Positions 18,318 through 27,462 of a DNA stretch of 64,000 bases are shown one piece after another; position 1 is the first letter of the stretch; each line of letters opens with the position of its first letter. Origin of the DNA: Desulfitobacterium metallireducens DSM 15288 (GTDB lineage Bacteria > Bacillota > Desulfitobacteriia > Desulfitobacteriales > Desulfitobacteriaceae); NCBI RefSeq assembly GCF_000231405.2, contig NZ_CP007032.1, positions 806,001-870,000 on the forward strand. The letters are read 5' to 3'. A model generated the notes under the pieces. It was not told the DNA's origin and did no database searches. It saw only the letters and a list, made by a program, of their open reading frames with translations. Made by a program: the position numbers and the translations under genes.

Positions 18318-19652
18318 ATGCATTTTTCAAAAGAGGATTGCCTAAAATTTGTGGAAGAGAATGACGTTCGATTTATACGTCTGCAGTTTACAGATATTTT
18401 TGGTAGAATGAAAAACATAGCAATTACCGATAAACAACTTTCAAATGCCTTTGAAAATGGTATTATGTTTGACGGATCCTCAGTTGCTGGTTTTGCTGGC
18501 GTTGAAGCCTCTGATATGTTGCTTTTCCCGAATCCGGAGACATTTACGGTCATGCCTTGGAGACCTCAGCAGGGAAAGGTTGCTCGAATCATTTGTGATA
18601 TCAAAAAACATGATGGAACGCAATTTGAAGGGGATCCCCGCTATATTCTTAAACGGACTTTGCAAAAGGCGGAGCAGCTCGGTTATGTCTTTCAAGTCGG
18701 ACCTGAATGTGAATTCTTTTTATTCCATACTGACGATGAAGGTAGGCCAACGACGATTACGCATGATACAGCGAGTTATTGTGATTTAGCACCTATTGAT
18801 CTAGGAGAAAATGCACGCCGTGAGATGTGTTTAACACTCGAGGAGATGGGTTTTGAAATCGAAGCCTCACATCATGAATCGGCTACGGGTCAGCATGAAA
18901 TCGATTTCCGATATACGGATGCTTTGACTGCAGCAGATAATATTATGACGTTTAAATTGGTTGTTAAAATCATGGCTCAACATAATGGCCTTCATGCCAC
19001 ATTTATGCCTAAGCCGCTTCCTGGTGTGAGCGGTTCAGGAATGCATATTAATATGTCTTTAACACAAGATGGGATAAACTTATTTGATAAGGATAAGGAA
19101 GAAGATCAAAGTGATATCTCTGATACGGCAAAACAATTCGCGGCTGGACTATTGAAACATATTAAAGGGATTACGGCCATTGCTAATCCTCTCGTGAATT
19201 CATATAAACGTTTAACGCCAGGATTTGAAGCCCCTGTGCATATTGCGTGGGCGCCGATGAACAGAAGCCCTCTCTTGCGCGTTCCTACTCCCCGTGGAGA
19301 GGGAACTCGGCTTGAACTCAGAAGTCCTGATCCGACGTGCAATCCTTATTTGACATTGGCCTTACTTTTGGAAGCTGGGCTTGAAGGATTGAACAAGGGT
19401 CTAAAGTTACCTAAGCCTGTGAATGTCAATATTTACAATCTTTCTCCACAGCAAGAGAAACGTTTAAAAATCGATCGATTACCTTCGAACCTTTTCGTAG
19501 CTCTTGAGGAAATGAAGAAAGATCAGCTTATTCGCTCGACCGTAGGTGACCATATTTTTAATAAGTATTACTCAGCAAAAATGTCGGAATGGGAAGACTA
19601 TGATAACGCGATTCACCCCTGGGAGATTAATAAGTATTTGAAATCCTTTTAG
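18318..19652 (+). CDS. glnA: Glutamine synthetase, type I
   Basis: This enzyme makes glutamine from glutamate, ammonia and ATP. It is 444 residues, the size of the GSI-alpha class of Firmicutes. MFDGSSVAGF, GPECEFFLF, HHESATGQHEIDF, NGLHATFMPKP and the glutamate loop region NRSPLLRVP are all present. The short form fits feedback control rather than adenylylation. A GAAAGGAG site precedes the ATG. The ANTAR regulator 34 bases downstream parallels the glnA-antiterminator pair known from solvent-forming clostridia. Confidence 0.96.
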   Translation: MHFSKEDCLKFVEENDVRFIRLQFTDIFGRMKNIAITDKQLSNAFENGIMFDGSSVAGFAGVEASDMLLFPNPETFTVMPWRPQQGKVARIICDIKKHDGTQFEGDPRYILKRTLQKAEQLGYVFQVGPECEFFLFHTDDEGRPTTITHDTASYCDLAPIDLGENARREMCLTLEEMGFEIEASHHESATGQHEIDFRYTDALTAADNIMTFKLVVKIMAQHNGLHATFMPKPLPGVSGSGMHINMSLTQDGINLFDKDKEEDQSDISDTAKQFAAGLLKHIKGITAIANPLVNSYKRLTPGFEAPVHIAWAPMNRSPLLRVPTPRGEGTRLELRSPDPTCNPYLTLALLLEAGLEGLNKGLKLPKPVNVNIYNLSPQQEKRLKIDRLPSNLFVALEEMKKDQLIRSTVGDHIFNKYYSAKMSEWEDYDNAIHPWEINKYLKSF

Positions 19653-19686
19653 GAGTAACGTGCCCTGCACAAAGGGGGGATTTTAG

Positions 19687-20259
19687 ATGAGCGCAGGGAG
19701 TGTTCTTATCGTTTGTGGAAAAGCTGAAGTTGCACGTAGTATGGAAGCGATGCTAATAAAAGAAGGGTTTTATCCTGTAAGCTGCGCTCATTCGGCAAAT
19801 GAGGCACGCCGACAGTTTTTTTATATTCAACCCGATTTAATGATTATCAGTACCCCGCTTCCGGATGAGCCGGGGATAGATCTAATCTTTGATGCTCATG
19901 AAAAGACTTCAGCAGGAATCGTTGTTATTGCACGTCCTGACCAGCTGGTAAATATGCAGGAAAACTTAGAAAAAACAGGAGCCTTGATCCTCCCTAAACC
20001 GATCAATAGTCTTACCTTGCGTCAGAGTGCTCGTTTTGCTTTGTCTGTAAGAAATTCGATGAGTCAACTCAAAAATGAGCGTGATGATTTAAAAAAACGC
20101 ATGAATGAACGAAAAATTATTGAACAAGCTAAGTGGTTGCTTGTGGAAAAGGAGATGATGAGCGAACCTGAAGCATTACGCCACATTCAGAAAAAAGCGA
20201 TGGATTTAAGACTTCCGCAGGTTCAGGTAGCAGAAGAGGTTATAAAAAAAAATAAATAA
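19687..20259 (+). CDS. ANTAR-domain antitermination regulator with degenerate receiver
   Basis: The 190 residues have a receiver-like domain (about 1-120), a coiled linker and a C-terminal ANTAR RNA-binding domain (about 130-190; IIEQAKWLLVEKEMMSEPEALRHIQKKAM). The receiver lacks the phosphoacceptor aspartate: Ser55 stands in its place in LMIISTPLPDEPG. The acidic pair near the first strand is replaced by Cys10-Gly11, while Lys104 is kept. Phosphorylation is therefore unlikely, and control may come through protein contact or a small molecule. Its position after glnA and a matching RNA target ahead of gltB suggest nitrogen control of glutamate synthesis. Confidence 0.88.
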   Translation: MSAGSVLIVCGKAEVARSMEAMLIKEGFYPVSCAHSANEARRQFFYIQPDLMIISTPLPDEPGIDLIFDAHEKTSAGIVVIARPDQLVNMQENLEKTGALILPKPINSLTLRQSARFALSVRNSMSQLKNERDDLKKRMNERKIIEQAKWLLVEKEMMSEPEALRHIQKKAMDLRLPQVQVAEEVIKKNK

Positions 20260-20260
20260 A

Positions 20261-20309
20261 AGGCTAAACCCTCGTCAGTTGGATGTTGGATGAGGATTTA
20301 GCCTTTTTT
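20261..20309. terminator. Bidirectional intrinsic terminator
   Basis: AGGCTAAACCCTCGTC pairs imperfectly with GATGAGGATTTAGCCT, with T runs on both sides. It separates the rightward ANTAR gene from the leftward carbonic-anhydrase-like gene. Confidence 0.85.
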
Positions 20310-20320
20310 AAATTCAGATT

Positions 20321-20839
20321 TTAGCGTACTTCTTTATTCCTTTGGTGTTCTTTTGCATTTTGGGCATAGCCCTGGGCTGTTTCATGAAGGGAAGCGATTT
20401 CTGCTGGGGTTAACTCTCGAATGACCTTAGCCGGCGACCCCATAAGCAAAACACGGGGCGGAAAAGTTTTGTTTTCTGTGATGAGCGAGCCCGCAGCGAC
20501 CATAGTTTCTTCTTCAATCACGGATCCATTCATAACGATAGATCCCATTCCAATTAATGATGCATGCTTAATCGTACAACCATGAAGGATGACGGAGTGG
20601 CCGACGGTAACCTCATCCTCAAGCGTTAAGGGTTGGCCCTCGTTAACATGAAGCACACTTGAGTCTTGAATATTGCACTTTTTACCGATGGTAATCGGGG
20701 CCATGTCGCCACGGATGACCGTATTGTACCAAACGCTCGATTCATCTCCGATCTTGACATCACCGATCACCTGAGTTCCTTTAGCCATAAACACGGAATT
20801 TCCCAGATTAGGCGTTTTTTCTTTAAATTTGAAAACCAT
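20321..20839 (-). CDS. Gamma-carbonic-anhydrase-like hexapeptide protein
   Basis: This is a 172-residue left-handed beta-helix protein of the gamma carbonic anhydrase/YrdA family. Hexapeptide repeats run from about residue 10 to 130. Zinc-site histidines are plausible in SSVLHVNEG, TVGHSVILHGC and the segment between them. The family includes true carbonic anhydrases and proteins of unknown role, so the activity is not certain. AAGGAG lies 8 bases before the ATG. It appears to be a single-gene unit. Confidence 0.85.
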   Translation of the reverse strand: MVFKFKEKTPNLGNSVFMAKGTQVIGDVKIGDESSVWYNTVIRGDMAPITIGKKCNIQDSSVLHVNEGQPLTLEDEVTVGHSVILHGCTIKHASLIGMGSIVMNGSVIEEETMVAAGSLITENKTFPPRVLLMGSPAKVIRELTPAEIASLHETAQGYAQNAKEHQRNKEVR

Positions 20840-20874
20840 AAACTTCTCCTTCTAAATTAAAAATTCGTTTTAAC

Positions 20875-22257
20875 TCAGTCCATACATTGAGCTTGCAGCA
20901 CATCTAGAGATTGTACAACTTTTTCAGAAGCTTGCTCCATTTTCTCTAGTATTTGTTCCGCCCTAGAGATATTGCCTTGTTCATAAGCGAGAGCTGCATC
21001 ACGAGCTAAGTCATGGACCTGCTTATGAGGAATTTCGATTTGTTTGAATGCGGGAAGAGATCGAAGGTTATCGGCATCCTGGCTGTCTACCCAATGGCCT
21101 AAACGACATTCATGATGATTTCCGACATCAGAGGATTTGAGATGTTCAAATCCGAGGACCATGTTATATACTCGCCATGTCCAAAGCAAGTGGTCTGTCT
21201 TAAAGAGTTCTAGGGATTGTCGGGTTTTAATTTCAGATAGCTGTCCTATCTGCATGGTTCGAACTTTTTGTAAGTCCTTACTAATATCATAAACTCCTTG
21301 CCCTGTGGCTTTTACGATTTTCTCGATTTCTTCTGCTTCTGTCGCGATAGTAGCGATATGGCTCACCGATTCTTCTATTGCGGCACTTTGTTCTTCACTG
21401 CCTGCAGCAATATTGTGAATATCTTCTGTAATAGACCCAAAGTTATTGATGATACCTTGCAAGGATTCTGCAGCCTGCTGCATGATGCTTTTTCCATTTT
21501 GCATGGCTTCGGCAAGCGTAGAAATATTCCGCGCTGTTTCACGTGAGTTTTGACTTAGTCCTGAGATTTTTTCTCGAATATCGGTTACCGAAGTTTTGGT
21601 ATGCTCTGCTAGCTTACGGACTTCATCAGCGACGACTGCAAAGCCACGCCCTTGCTCGCCCGCACGTGCTGCTTCGATGGCAGCATTCAGAGCAAGTAGA
21701 TTTGTCTGGTCAGCAACCCCTGCGATCACTCCTACGATTTGTTCGATTTCCTGCATGGAGAGAAGCACATCTTGTACTTGCTGACTAACTTTTGCGAAAT
21801 CATCAAAGGACTGTTCTACAAATTGAATGGCTTGCTGGATTTTCTCTCCGCCTAAAAGCGCCGTTGATGCTGCTTGTTCCACAAAAGTTGCCGAGTTACT
21901 GGCAGAAGTAGCGACCTGATTTGCGGCAGCTCCCATTTCTTCGGCTTGAGCAGACATATTATCTAAATGATTTGTCTGTTCAGTAACATTGATAATCATT
22001 TGTCGAATAGAGGTCATGTTCGTTAGATTTTGCACGGTTGCATCGAGATTTGCTAAACTAGAGGAAGCGGCATCCTGGCGCTCGCTAATGACGCGATTTA
22101 AGATTTCTACTACAGGGTATAGGGGACTCGATGCAGAAATATCCGTTTTGATGAGCTCTGTAAAATTACAATGGCTTAAACATTCATAGAGTTTATGATA
22201 ATCAGAGCTTTCCTCAGGGATTGATGCAGGGTTAACCGATCGATTAAAAAGAGACAT
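20875..22257 (-). CDS. Soluble chemoreceptor with C-terminal CZB domain
   Basis: This 460-residue methyl-accepting-type signalling protein has no membrane segments. The conserved receptor hairpin is present ([21 protein letters not shown]). The C-terminal ~110 residues form a chemoreceptor zinc-binding (CZB) domain: a His in [19 protein letters not shown] and [12 protein letters not shown] domains bind zinc and in known cases sense zinc or hypochlorous acid through the Cys. The N-terminal ~90 residues are unassigned. It probably signals to CheA in a cytoplasmic array. No other chemotaxis gene is nearby. Confidence 0.88.
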   Translation of the reverse strand: MSLFNRSVNPASIPEESSDYHKLYECLSHCNFTELIKTDISASSPLYPVVEILNRVISERQDAASSSLANLDATVQNLTNMTSIRQMIINVTEQTNHLDNMSAQAEEMGAAANQVATSASNSATFVEQAASTALLGGEKIQQAIQFVEQSFDDFAKVSQQVQDVLLSMQEIEQIVGVIAGVADQTNLLALNAAIEAARAGEQGRGFAVVADEVRKLAEHTKTSVTDIREKISGLSQNSRETARNISTLAEAMQNGKSIMQQAAESLQGIINNFGSITEDIHNIAAGSEEQSAAIEESVSHIATIATEAEEIEKIVKATGQGVYDISKDLQKVRTMQIGQLSEIKTRQSLELFKTDHLLWTWRVYNMVLGFEHLKSSDVGNHHECRLGHWVDSQDADNLRSLPAFKQIEIPHKQVHDLARDAALAYEQGNISRAEQILEKMEQASEKVVQSLDVLQAQCMD

Positions 22258-22393
22258 ATAATCACGTCCTTCAATAAATATAAATAGGATAAATTCTATA
22301 GTGATTCTTGATTATTTCTACAAAGTAATTTATTTCCCTGCCGATGTATAAAACCTAAAAAAATATTTATAAGTTAGAGTTAGGTTTAGATTT

Positions 22394-22417
22394 TAACTCT
22401 AACTCTAACTCTAACTC
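22394..22417. repeat. Four tandem TAACTC hexamers
   Basis: There are four perfect copies of TAACTC (22394-22417). They are preceded by AGTTAGAGTTAG (about 22372-22383), which is complementary to the repeat and could fold with it. It lies about 100 bases upstream of murT. Between 22258 and 22517 I see no gene. Confidence 0.9.
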
Positions 22418-22517
22418 AAAGTGATACTTCTTGAAGATGTATTCCGTTTTTGGTTGATAAGCCTGCCCGAAGAGTGCTAAAATTGGTAAAGCAATGAAAC
22501 GTGAAGGAGAAACGTTT

Positions 22518-23912
22518 GTGAAGCGGACATGGCGATTTTGGGGAGCCTTATGGGCGGGCAAGAAGATAGCTTTGCTCCTTAAACTCCTCGGGAAAAAAGG
22601 AACCACTTTACCGGGTAGGGTGGCACTCAAAATTAATCCTCAAATCATACGAGATCTCGCTGCCGAGTATCAAGAAGGCATTGTCATTGTTACGGGAACG
22701 AATGGTAAGACGACGACAGCGAATCTTTTAGCTCAAATTTTGCGAACCTCAGGTAAGAATTTTGCATTTAATCAAGCTGGGGCAAACTTAGTGACGGGAA
22801 TTACCGGGGCACTTTTATTTAATACAAGCTGGTTGGGAAAGACAAAGGTTCATCTCGCCTTGCTTGAAGTTGATGAAGCCACGGTTCCTAAGCTCTGTGA
22901 ACAAGTTCAGCCTGAAGTGGCTATTATCACTAATTTTTTTCGTGATCAACTGGATCGGTATGGAGAGCTCGATACGACGATTAAGCTCGTGAAAAACTCG
23001 CTTCCTGCAGAAACCTATCTTATTTTAAATGCAGATGACCCTCTCGTCGCTCAATTTGGGATAGCCCGTCAACATGCGCTTTATTTTGGGGTAGATAAGA
23101 CCCCCGAAAGCAAAACTCAGAGCACAGAGACAAGAGAAGCAAGATTTTGTCCTCAGTGTGGTGCTCCTCTGGATTACTCCCTATTTCATTATGGTCAACT
23201 CGGAATATACCGCTGTCCAGAATGTGATTTTGCGCGACCTAAAGTGCAGGTTTTAGCACAAGATGTCCACCCTGAGGAGGCTGACCTTAAATTTAGAGTC
23301 GGGGTAACCGAATATGCGCTAGCGCTTCAAGGGTACTACAATCTTTATAATGCATTAGCTGCTATTACAGCCGCAAAGCGTTTGGGTATTCGGGAACAAG
23401 AGATTGAACGGGGAATCCGTCAGTTTATTCCCCAGGCTGGACGTATGGAACGATTTGAGTTGCCAGGAGGAAAGATTACTCTAACCCTGGTGAAGAACCC
23501 GACAGGGTTTAATCAAGTGCTTCAAACGGTCTTTAGCACGGATGCAAAGCAGGTTAGGCTGTTGATCATCATTAACGATTTAGCTGCAGATGGACGCGAT
23601 ATTTCATGGCTTTGGGATGTCCAATTTGAAATTCTAGGTGAGCATGTCGATCAAATTCAGGAGATTACTTGCTCAGGGTTAAGAGCGGAAGATATGGCTT
23701 TACGTTTGAAATATGCGGGGGTTCCGGTGGAGAAACTGAAGATTGAACATACCATAGAGAATGCCGTAGAACAGTTACAGAGCGTGGGTACGAGAGAAGA
23801 ATCGGTTTTTATTTTTCCGACATATACTGCGCTTTTCCCGGTACGTGAGATTCTCAAGAAAAGGGCTGTGAACGCAGAAACACAGGTGAGGAGGGAAAAG
23901 AGTGAAGCTTAA
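22518..23912 (+). CDS. murT: Lipid II isoglutaminyl synthase, MurT subunit
   Basis: This Mur-ligase-like subunit activates the alpha-carboxyl of the D-glutamate in lipid II so that GatD can amidate it. The ATP loop is VTGTNGKTTTANLL. A four-Cys zinc-ribbon insertion (CPQCGAP...CPEC) typical of MurT lies near residues 208-235, and the C-terminal DUF1727 region has NPTGFNQVL. The GTG at 22518 follows AAGGAG by 8 bases; the earlier in-frame ATG at 22494 has no ribosome site. Its 3' end overlaps gatD by 11 bases. Confidence 0.93.
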   Translation: MKRTWRFWGALWAGKKIALLLKLLGKKGTTLPGRVALKINPQIIRDLAAEYQEGIVIVTGTNGKTTTANLLAQILRTSGKNFAFNQAGANLVTGITGALLFNTSWLGKTKVHLALLEVDEATVPKLCEQVQPEVAIITNFFRDQLDRYGELDTTIKLVKNSLPAETYLILNADDPLVAQFGIARQHALYFGVDKTPESKTQSTETREARFCPQCGAPLDYSLFHYGQLGIYRCPECDFARPKVQVLAQDVHPEEADLKFRVGVTEYALALQGYYNLYNALAAITAAKRLGIREQEIERGIRQFIPQAGRMERFELPGGKITLTLVKNPTGFNQVLQTVFSTDAKQVRLLIIINDLAADGRDISWLWDVQFEILGEHVDQIQEITCSGLRAEDMALRLKYAGVPVEKLKIEHTIENAVEQLQSVGTREESVFIFPTYTALFPVREILKKRAVNAETQVRREKSEA

Positions 23913-24666
23913 GATTGGCCATCTCTATCCTGATTTACTGGACCTTTATGGGGATAGAGGAAATATCTTGACCTTAACGCAACGTGCACAGTGGCGAGGA
24001 ATTGAGGCTAAGGTCCAAAGGGTTTCTCTTGGGGATCCCCTTGATTTTTCGAAGATCGATATTTTATTTATTGGCGGAGGATCGGATCGCGAACAGGATA
24101 TTCTTGTTGAAGATTTAATGAAGAGAAAACAGGAATTTAAAGCTGCAATCGAAGATGGCTTGGTTGTGTTGGCCATTTGCGGAGGGTATCAACTATTAGG
24201 GCAATACTATCAAATGGCTGGAGGAAAGAAAATTCCCGGATTAGGGTTTCTTGATCTCTGGACTGAAGCGGGATCTAAACGGTTAATTGGTAATGTCGTG
24301 GTCAAATTAGAAAACGGATTAAATGAGCAAAGCGCACAATTATCGATAAAGCCACTAGAGACCTTGGTTGGGTTTGAAAATCATTCAGGCAAAACTTTTT
24401 TAGGAAACGGTCTAGCATCATTGGGACAGGTCCTATATGGGAATGGAAATAACGGTGAAGATGGTGCTGAAGGCATGCATTATAAAAATGTCTTCGGTAC
24501 ATATCTCCATGGGCCACTTTTGCCGAAAAATCCGCATTTTACAGATCTACTGATTGCCCTAGCTTTCGAACGGTCTGGAAGCTCGGGTAAGCTCGCGGCT
24601 TTGGATGACCAGCTTGAATTATTGACTCATCAAACTATGGTTCAACGAATATTAAACAGGAGCTAA
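23902..24666 (+). CDS. gatD: Lipid II isoglutaminyl synthase, GatD glutamine amidotransferase subunit
   Basis: This is a class I-type glutaminase that feeds ammonia to MurT, giving D-isoglutamine in the peptidoglycan stem. The nucleophile is Cys93 (LAICGGYQLLG), and a catalytic histidine is likely in TYLHGPLLPKNP. GFENHSGKTFLG is a family hallmark. The GTG start overlaps the murT stop and AGGAGGG lies upstream. The 254-residue length is normal. Confidence 0.93.
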   Translation: MKLKIGHLYPDLLDLYGDRGNILTLTQRAQWRGIEAKVQRVSLGDPLDFSKIDILFIGGGSDREQDILVEDLMKRKQEFKAAIEDGLVVLAICGGYQLLGQYYQMAGGKKIPGLGFLDLWTEAGSKRLIGNVVVKLENGLNEQSAQLSIKPLETLVGFENHSGKTFLGNGLASLGQVLYGNGNNGEDGAEGMHYKNVFGTYLHGPLLPKNPHFTDLLIALAFERSGSSGKLAALDDQLELLTHQTMVQRILNRS

Positions 24667-24803
24667 GTATATCAATTAAGCTATACTCACATACTATAGG
24701 TGTTGATGGATGAATCTTTATAATAAATCCCCTTTTCCATTAATTACATTTGGATAAATCGAGCTATATAGCCCTTTTTGCCTTGTCTACAGGGCTAGCT
24801 TCA

Positions 24804-24833
24804 TTGACACCTTTTGCAGTTATTGTCTATAAT
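24804..24833 (+). promoter_or_regulatory. SigA-type promoter of mazEF
   Basis: TTGACA (24804-24809) and TATAAT (24828-24833), both perfect consensus, are separated by 18 bases. Confidence 0.88.
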
Positions 24834-24837
24834 GAAG

Positions 24838-24853
24838 TATAGCTATGGCTATA
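24838..24853. promoter_or_regulatory. Palindrome after the mazEF -10 box, candidate autoregulatory operator
   Basis: TATAGC-TATG-GCTATA is a perfect 6-bp inverted repeat right after the promoter, where the ribbon-helix-helix antitoxin would be expected to bind. Confidence 0.6.
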
Positions 24854-24869
24854 AGACTTGGGGGTGCTG

Positions 24870-25148
24870 ATGTTGGCGGAAAGTAAGCGGATTATGATAA
24901 GTCTGCCAGAAAGTTTGCTTGCGGAAGTGGATGGGATAGTTACCTTAGAGAAGAGAAATCGCAGCGAATTTATTCGAGAGGCTATTAATAGTATTCTTCA
25001 CGAACGACGGAAGAAGGGAATCCGCGAGCAAATGATCAAAGGCTACAAAGAGATGGCTCAACTCAATTTGGCTATTGCTAAAGAATTGTCTTCTACAGAA
25101 GAGGAAGCTAGTCAGTATTTTATTGAGAAACATATGGAGTGTCAGTGA
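24870..25148 (+). CDS. mazE: MazE/EndoAI-type ribbon-helix-helix antitoxin
   Basis: This 92-residue antitoxin has an N-terminal ribbon-helix-helix DNA-binding domain ([18 protein letters not shown], then [10 protein letters not shown]). Its acidic C-terminus ([13 protein letters not shown]) would fill the active groove of MazF. It resembles Bacillus EndoAI more than Escherichia coli MazE. The ATG at 24870 follows GGGGGTG. It overlaps the toxin gene by one base, so the two are translationally coupled. Confidence 0.9.
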   Translation: MLAESKRIMISLPESLLAEVDGIVTLEKRNRSEFIREAINSILHERRKKGIREQMIKGYKEMAQLNLAIAKELSSTEEEASQYFIEKHMECQ

Positions 25149-25498
25149 TGATTATAAAGCGCGGGGAAATTTACTACGCAGAACTTAACCCCGTCGTCGG
25201 CTCCGAGCAAGGCGGAACACGTCCCGTCTTGGTGATTCAAAATGATATCGGAAATCAGTTTAGTCCGACGACTATCATTGCGGCGATCACTTCTCAGATT
25301 GCGAAAGCTAAACTCCCCACTCATGTTGAAGTTCGTGCAAAACGGAGTGGACTCGAACGAGATTCAGTTATTTTAACCGAGCAAATTCGGACCATTGATA
25401 AAAGTCGTTTAAAAGAGAAAGTAGCAGTGCTGGACGAAGAAGTTATGCTGAGAGTAGATCAAGCGATTGAAATTAGTTTGGGATTAACGGATATCTGA
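25148..25498 (+). CDS. mazF: MazF/EndoA-type mRNA endoribonuclease toxin
   Basis: This 116-residue endoribonuclease closely follows Bacillus EndoA. It begins [13 protein letters not shown], with [24 protein letters not shown], and [13 protein letters not shown] carrying the conserved Thr/Arg cleavage residues. Bacillus EndoA cuts at UACAU, and similar specificity is likely but unproven here. The ATG at 25148 lies 8 bases after GGAG, which itself lies within the antitoxin gene. Confidence 0.93.
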   Translation: MIIKRGEIYYAELNPVVGSEQGGTRPVLVIQNDIGNQFSPTTIIAAITSQIAKAKLPTHVEVRAKRSGLERDSVILTEQIRTIDKSRLKEKVAVLDEEVMLRVDQAIEISLGLTDI

Positions 25499-25527
25499 TT
25501 TAAAATGTATATCAATAAAAAATACCT

Positions 25528-25567
25528 AACAGCGTGGGGATGTCTTAAACCGACGCTGTTTTAATTT
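25528..25567 (+). terminator. Intrinsic terminator after mazF
   Basis: AACAGCGT and ACGCTGTT form an 8-bp stem followed by TTAATTT. Confidence 0.75.
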
Positions 25568-25603
25568 CTAGTGTTGAAAAAGAGAAGTAAGGGGGAGTTA
25601 GAA

Positions 25604-26308
25604 ATGGCTCGGAAACCGATTGTTGGAATCACGGTCGCTCATTGTACAGAAGAATTGAAAACGTTTCCGCGTGAATTTTATGTTGAGAGGATCAGAAAGT
25701 CAGGGGGTCAACCTCTCTTACTCCCACCCGTACAAGGAGAAGAGGAGGCCCAAGAAGTCCTTCATTTCCTGGATGGCATAATCTTTACGGGTGGGGGTGA
25801 CATCGCTCCCGTCTTTCTCGGTGAGCAGCCGAAACGAGGAATTGAAAGTTGTATTCCTGAACGAGACCAGGGAGAGCTTCTTTTAGCTTGGTACGCCATG
25901 CAGTCCGATTTCCCGGTTCTCGGAATTTGTCGAGGAATTCAGGCCCTGGCAGTGGCTGCAGGCGGGAAGATTTTCCAAGATATACGTTCAGAATGCCCTC
26001 TCTCATTTGAACATAATCAAACTGTTCCTCGTGAATATATGTGGCATGAGGTGGAGGTCCTTGATTCACAGCTCAAACAAATAGTGGGTAGTGAAAAAAT
26101 TCAAGTCAATAGTTTACATCATCAGGCGGTATCTATTGTACCCGATGGTTTTATCCAAAATGCTGTTGCATCGGATGGGATTATAGAGGGGATTGAAAAG
26201 ATCGGGGCCAAATTTTGCATGGGTGTTCAGTGGCACCCAGAAGTGCTACGGACAGAAGAGCATAGTCGCAAGCTTTTCGAGGGCTTTGTTCAGGCTTGTA
26301 ACGCTTAA
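25604..26308 (+). CDS. Class C26 glutamine amidotransferase-like hydrolase (PuuD type)
   Basis: This 234-residue member of the gamma-glutamyl-GABA hydrolase family cleaves gamma-glutamyl amides. The nucleophile Cys is in LGICRGIQALAVA and the catalytic His and Glu in GVQWHPEVL. FTGGGDIAP near residue 65 is typical. The ATG at 25604 follows AAGGGGGAG. There are no other polyamine or GABA genes nearby, so the substrate is open; gamma-glutamyl derivatives are expected. Confidence 0.85.
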   Translation: MARKPIVGITVAHCTEELKTFPREFYVERIRKSGGQPLLLPPVQGEEEAQEVLHFLDGIIFTGGGDIAPVFLGEQPKRGIESCIPERDQGELLLAWYAMQSDFPVLGICRGIQALAVAAGGKIFQDIRSECPLSFEHNQTVPREYMWHEVEVLDSQLKQIVGSEKIQVNSLHHQAVSIVPDGFIQNAVASDGIIEGIEKIGAKFCMGVQWHPEVLRTEEHSRKLFEGFVQACNA

Positions 26309-26325
26309 ACTTCGCTCAAATGAGA

Positions 26326-26370
26326 AAAAATCGGGTAGCTCAGCAATTTGAACTGAGCTACCCGATTTTT
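26326..26370. terminator. Bidirectional terminator, perfect 18-bp stem
   Basis: The stem AAAAATCGGGTAGCTCAG / CTGAGCTACCCGATTTTT has a 9-base loop. It serves both the rightward hydrolase and the leftward ilvE gene. Confidence 0.93.
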
Positions 26371-26394
26371 GTTTACTGGTACTGAATATAACTC

Positions 26395-27462
26395 TTATTT
26401 TACTTCTTCCATCCAGTTAAACTGATCTGCGATTTTATTGGATTGAACGCCAGTAATATAGTCAAACAATTTTTGAGCAAATTCGCCTGTTTGATTGTTA
26501 TTGATTACGATTTTTTGACCTTTCCAAGAAAGTTCACCCACTGGCGAGATAACAGCAGCTGTTCCTGAGCCAAAAACTTCTTCTAATTGACCCTTAGCAT
26601 GGGCTTCAAAGACTTCTTCGATTGAGATCTGACGCTCGGTGACTTTTAGGCCCCAGCTCCGGCATAGTTCGAGGACCGTTTTACGGGTAATTCCCCCTAA
26701 AATACTTCCGTTTAGTGCAGGAGTGATGATTTCCCCATTGATTTTAAAGAGAATGTTCATCGTTCCTACTTCTTCGATATATTTACGCTCAACTGCATCT
26801 AACCATAGAACTTGTCCAAAACCTTCGGCATAAGCTTCTTGTTGAGCGGCTAAACTCATTGCGTAATTGGCTGGGGTTTTAGCTTCCCCTAATCCTCCTT
26901 TGGTCGCTCTTACATACTTATCTTCTACTTTAATACTGACAGGATTAAAGCCTGTTGCATAGTAAGCTGCGACTGGAGAGAGGATAATGAATAATCTATA
27001 GCTGTCTGCGACTTTAACTCCAAGATGGGGTTCATCAGCAACGACAAAGGGCCGGATATAAAGGGAGGTACCAGGTTGATTAGGAACCCAGTCTTTTTCT
27101 AAAGTTAATAATTGAATTAAGGCATCATGGATTTGTTCAACATCCATTTCCGGGATGCAAAGATGCTTTGCAGAGCGATTGAATCGATTTAAATATTCGT
27201 AGGGCCTAAAGATATTGACTCGATTATCTGCCGTTTTAAACGCTTTCATGCCTTCAAAGATAGCTTGCCCATAATGGAACACAATCATCGCGGGTTGAGC
27301 TTCTAAACCGCCATAAGGAATAATTCGTGGAGAATGCCAGCCCTTTCCAGATGTATAGTCCATTACGAACATATGGTCCGTAAAAATCTTACCAAAACCA
27401 AGTGCCTTATCAGTAGGTAAAACTCCAACTTTTCCTACTTTATTGACTTGAATTTCTGTCAT
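26395..27462 (-). CDS. ilvE: Branched-chain amino acid aminotransferase
   Basis: This PLP aminotransferase performs the last step of leucine, isoleucine and valine synthesis. It is of the longer BCAT type (355 residues). The PLP lysine is in GEAKTPANYAMSL, with EVGTMNILF and GSGTAAVISPVG characteristic of the group. AGGAGG lies 7 bases before the ATG. It is a single gene with its own AT-rich upstream region. I saw no T-box leader there. Confidence 0.93.
   Translation of the reverse strand: MTEIQVNKVGKVGVLPTDKALGFGKIFTDHMFVMDYTSGKGWHSPRIIPYGGLEAQPAMIVFHYGQAIFEGMKAFKTADNRVNIFRPYEYLNRFNRSAKHLCIPEMDVEQIHDALIQLLTLEKDWVPNQPGTSLYIRPFVVADEPHLGVKVADSYRLFIILSPVAAYYATGFNPVSIKVEDKYVRATKGGLGEAKTPANYAMSLAAQQEAYAEGFGQVLWLDAVERKYIEEVGTMNILFKINGEIITPALNGSILGGITRKTVLELCRSWGLKVTERQISIEEVFEAHAKGQLEEVFGSGTAAVISPVGELSWKGQKIVINNNQTGEFAQKLFDYITGVQSNKIADQFNWMEEVK

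Noticed and set aside
22394-22417. CRISPR-like repeat
   Set aside because: The units are only six bases, directly abutting, with no spacers and no cas genes.
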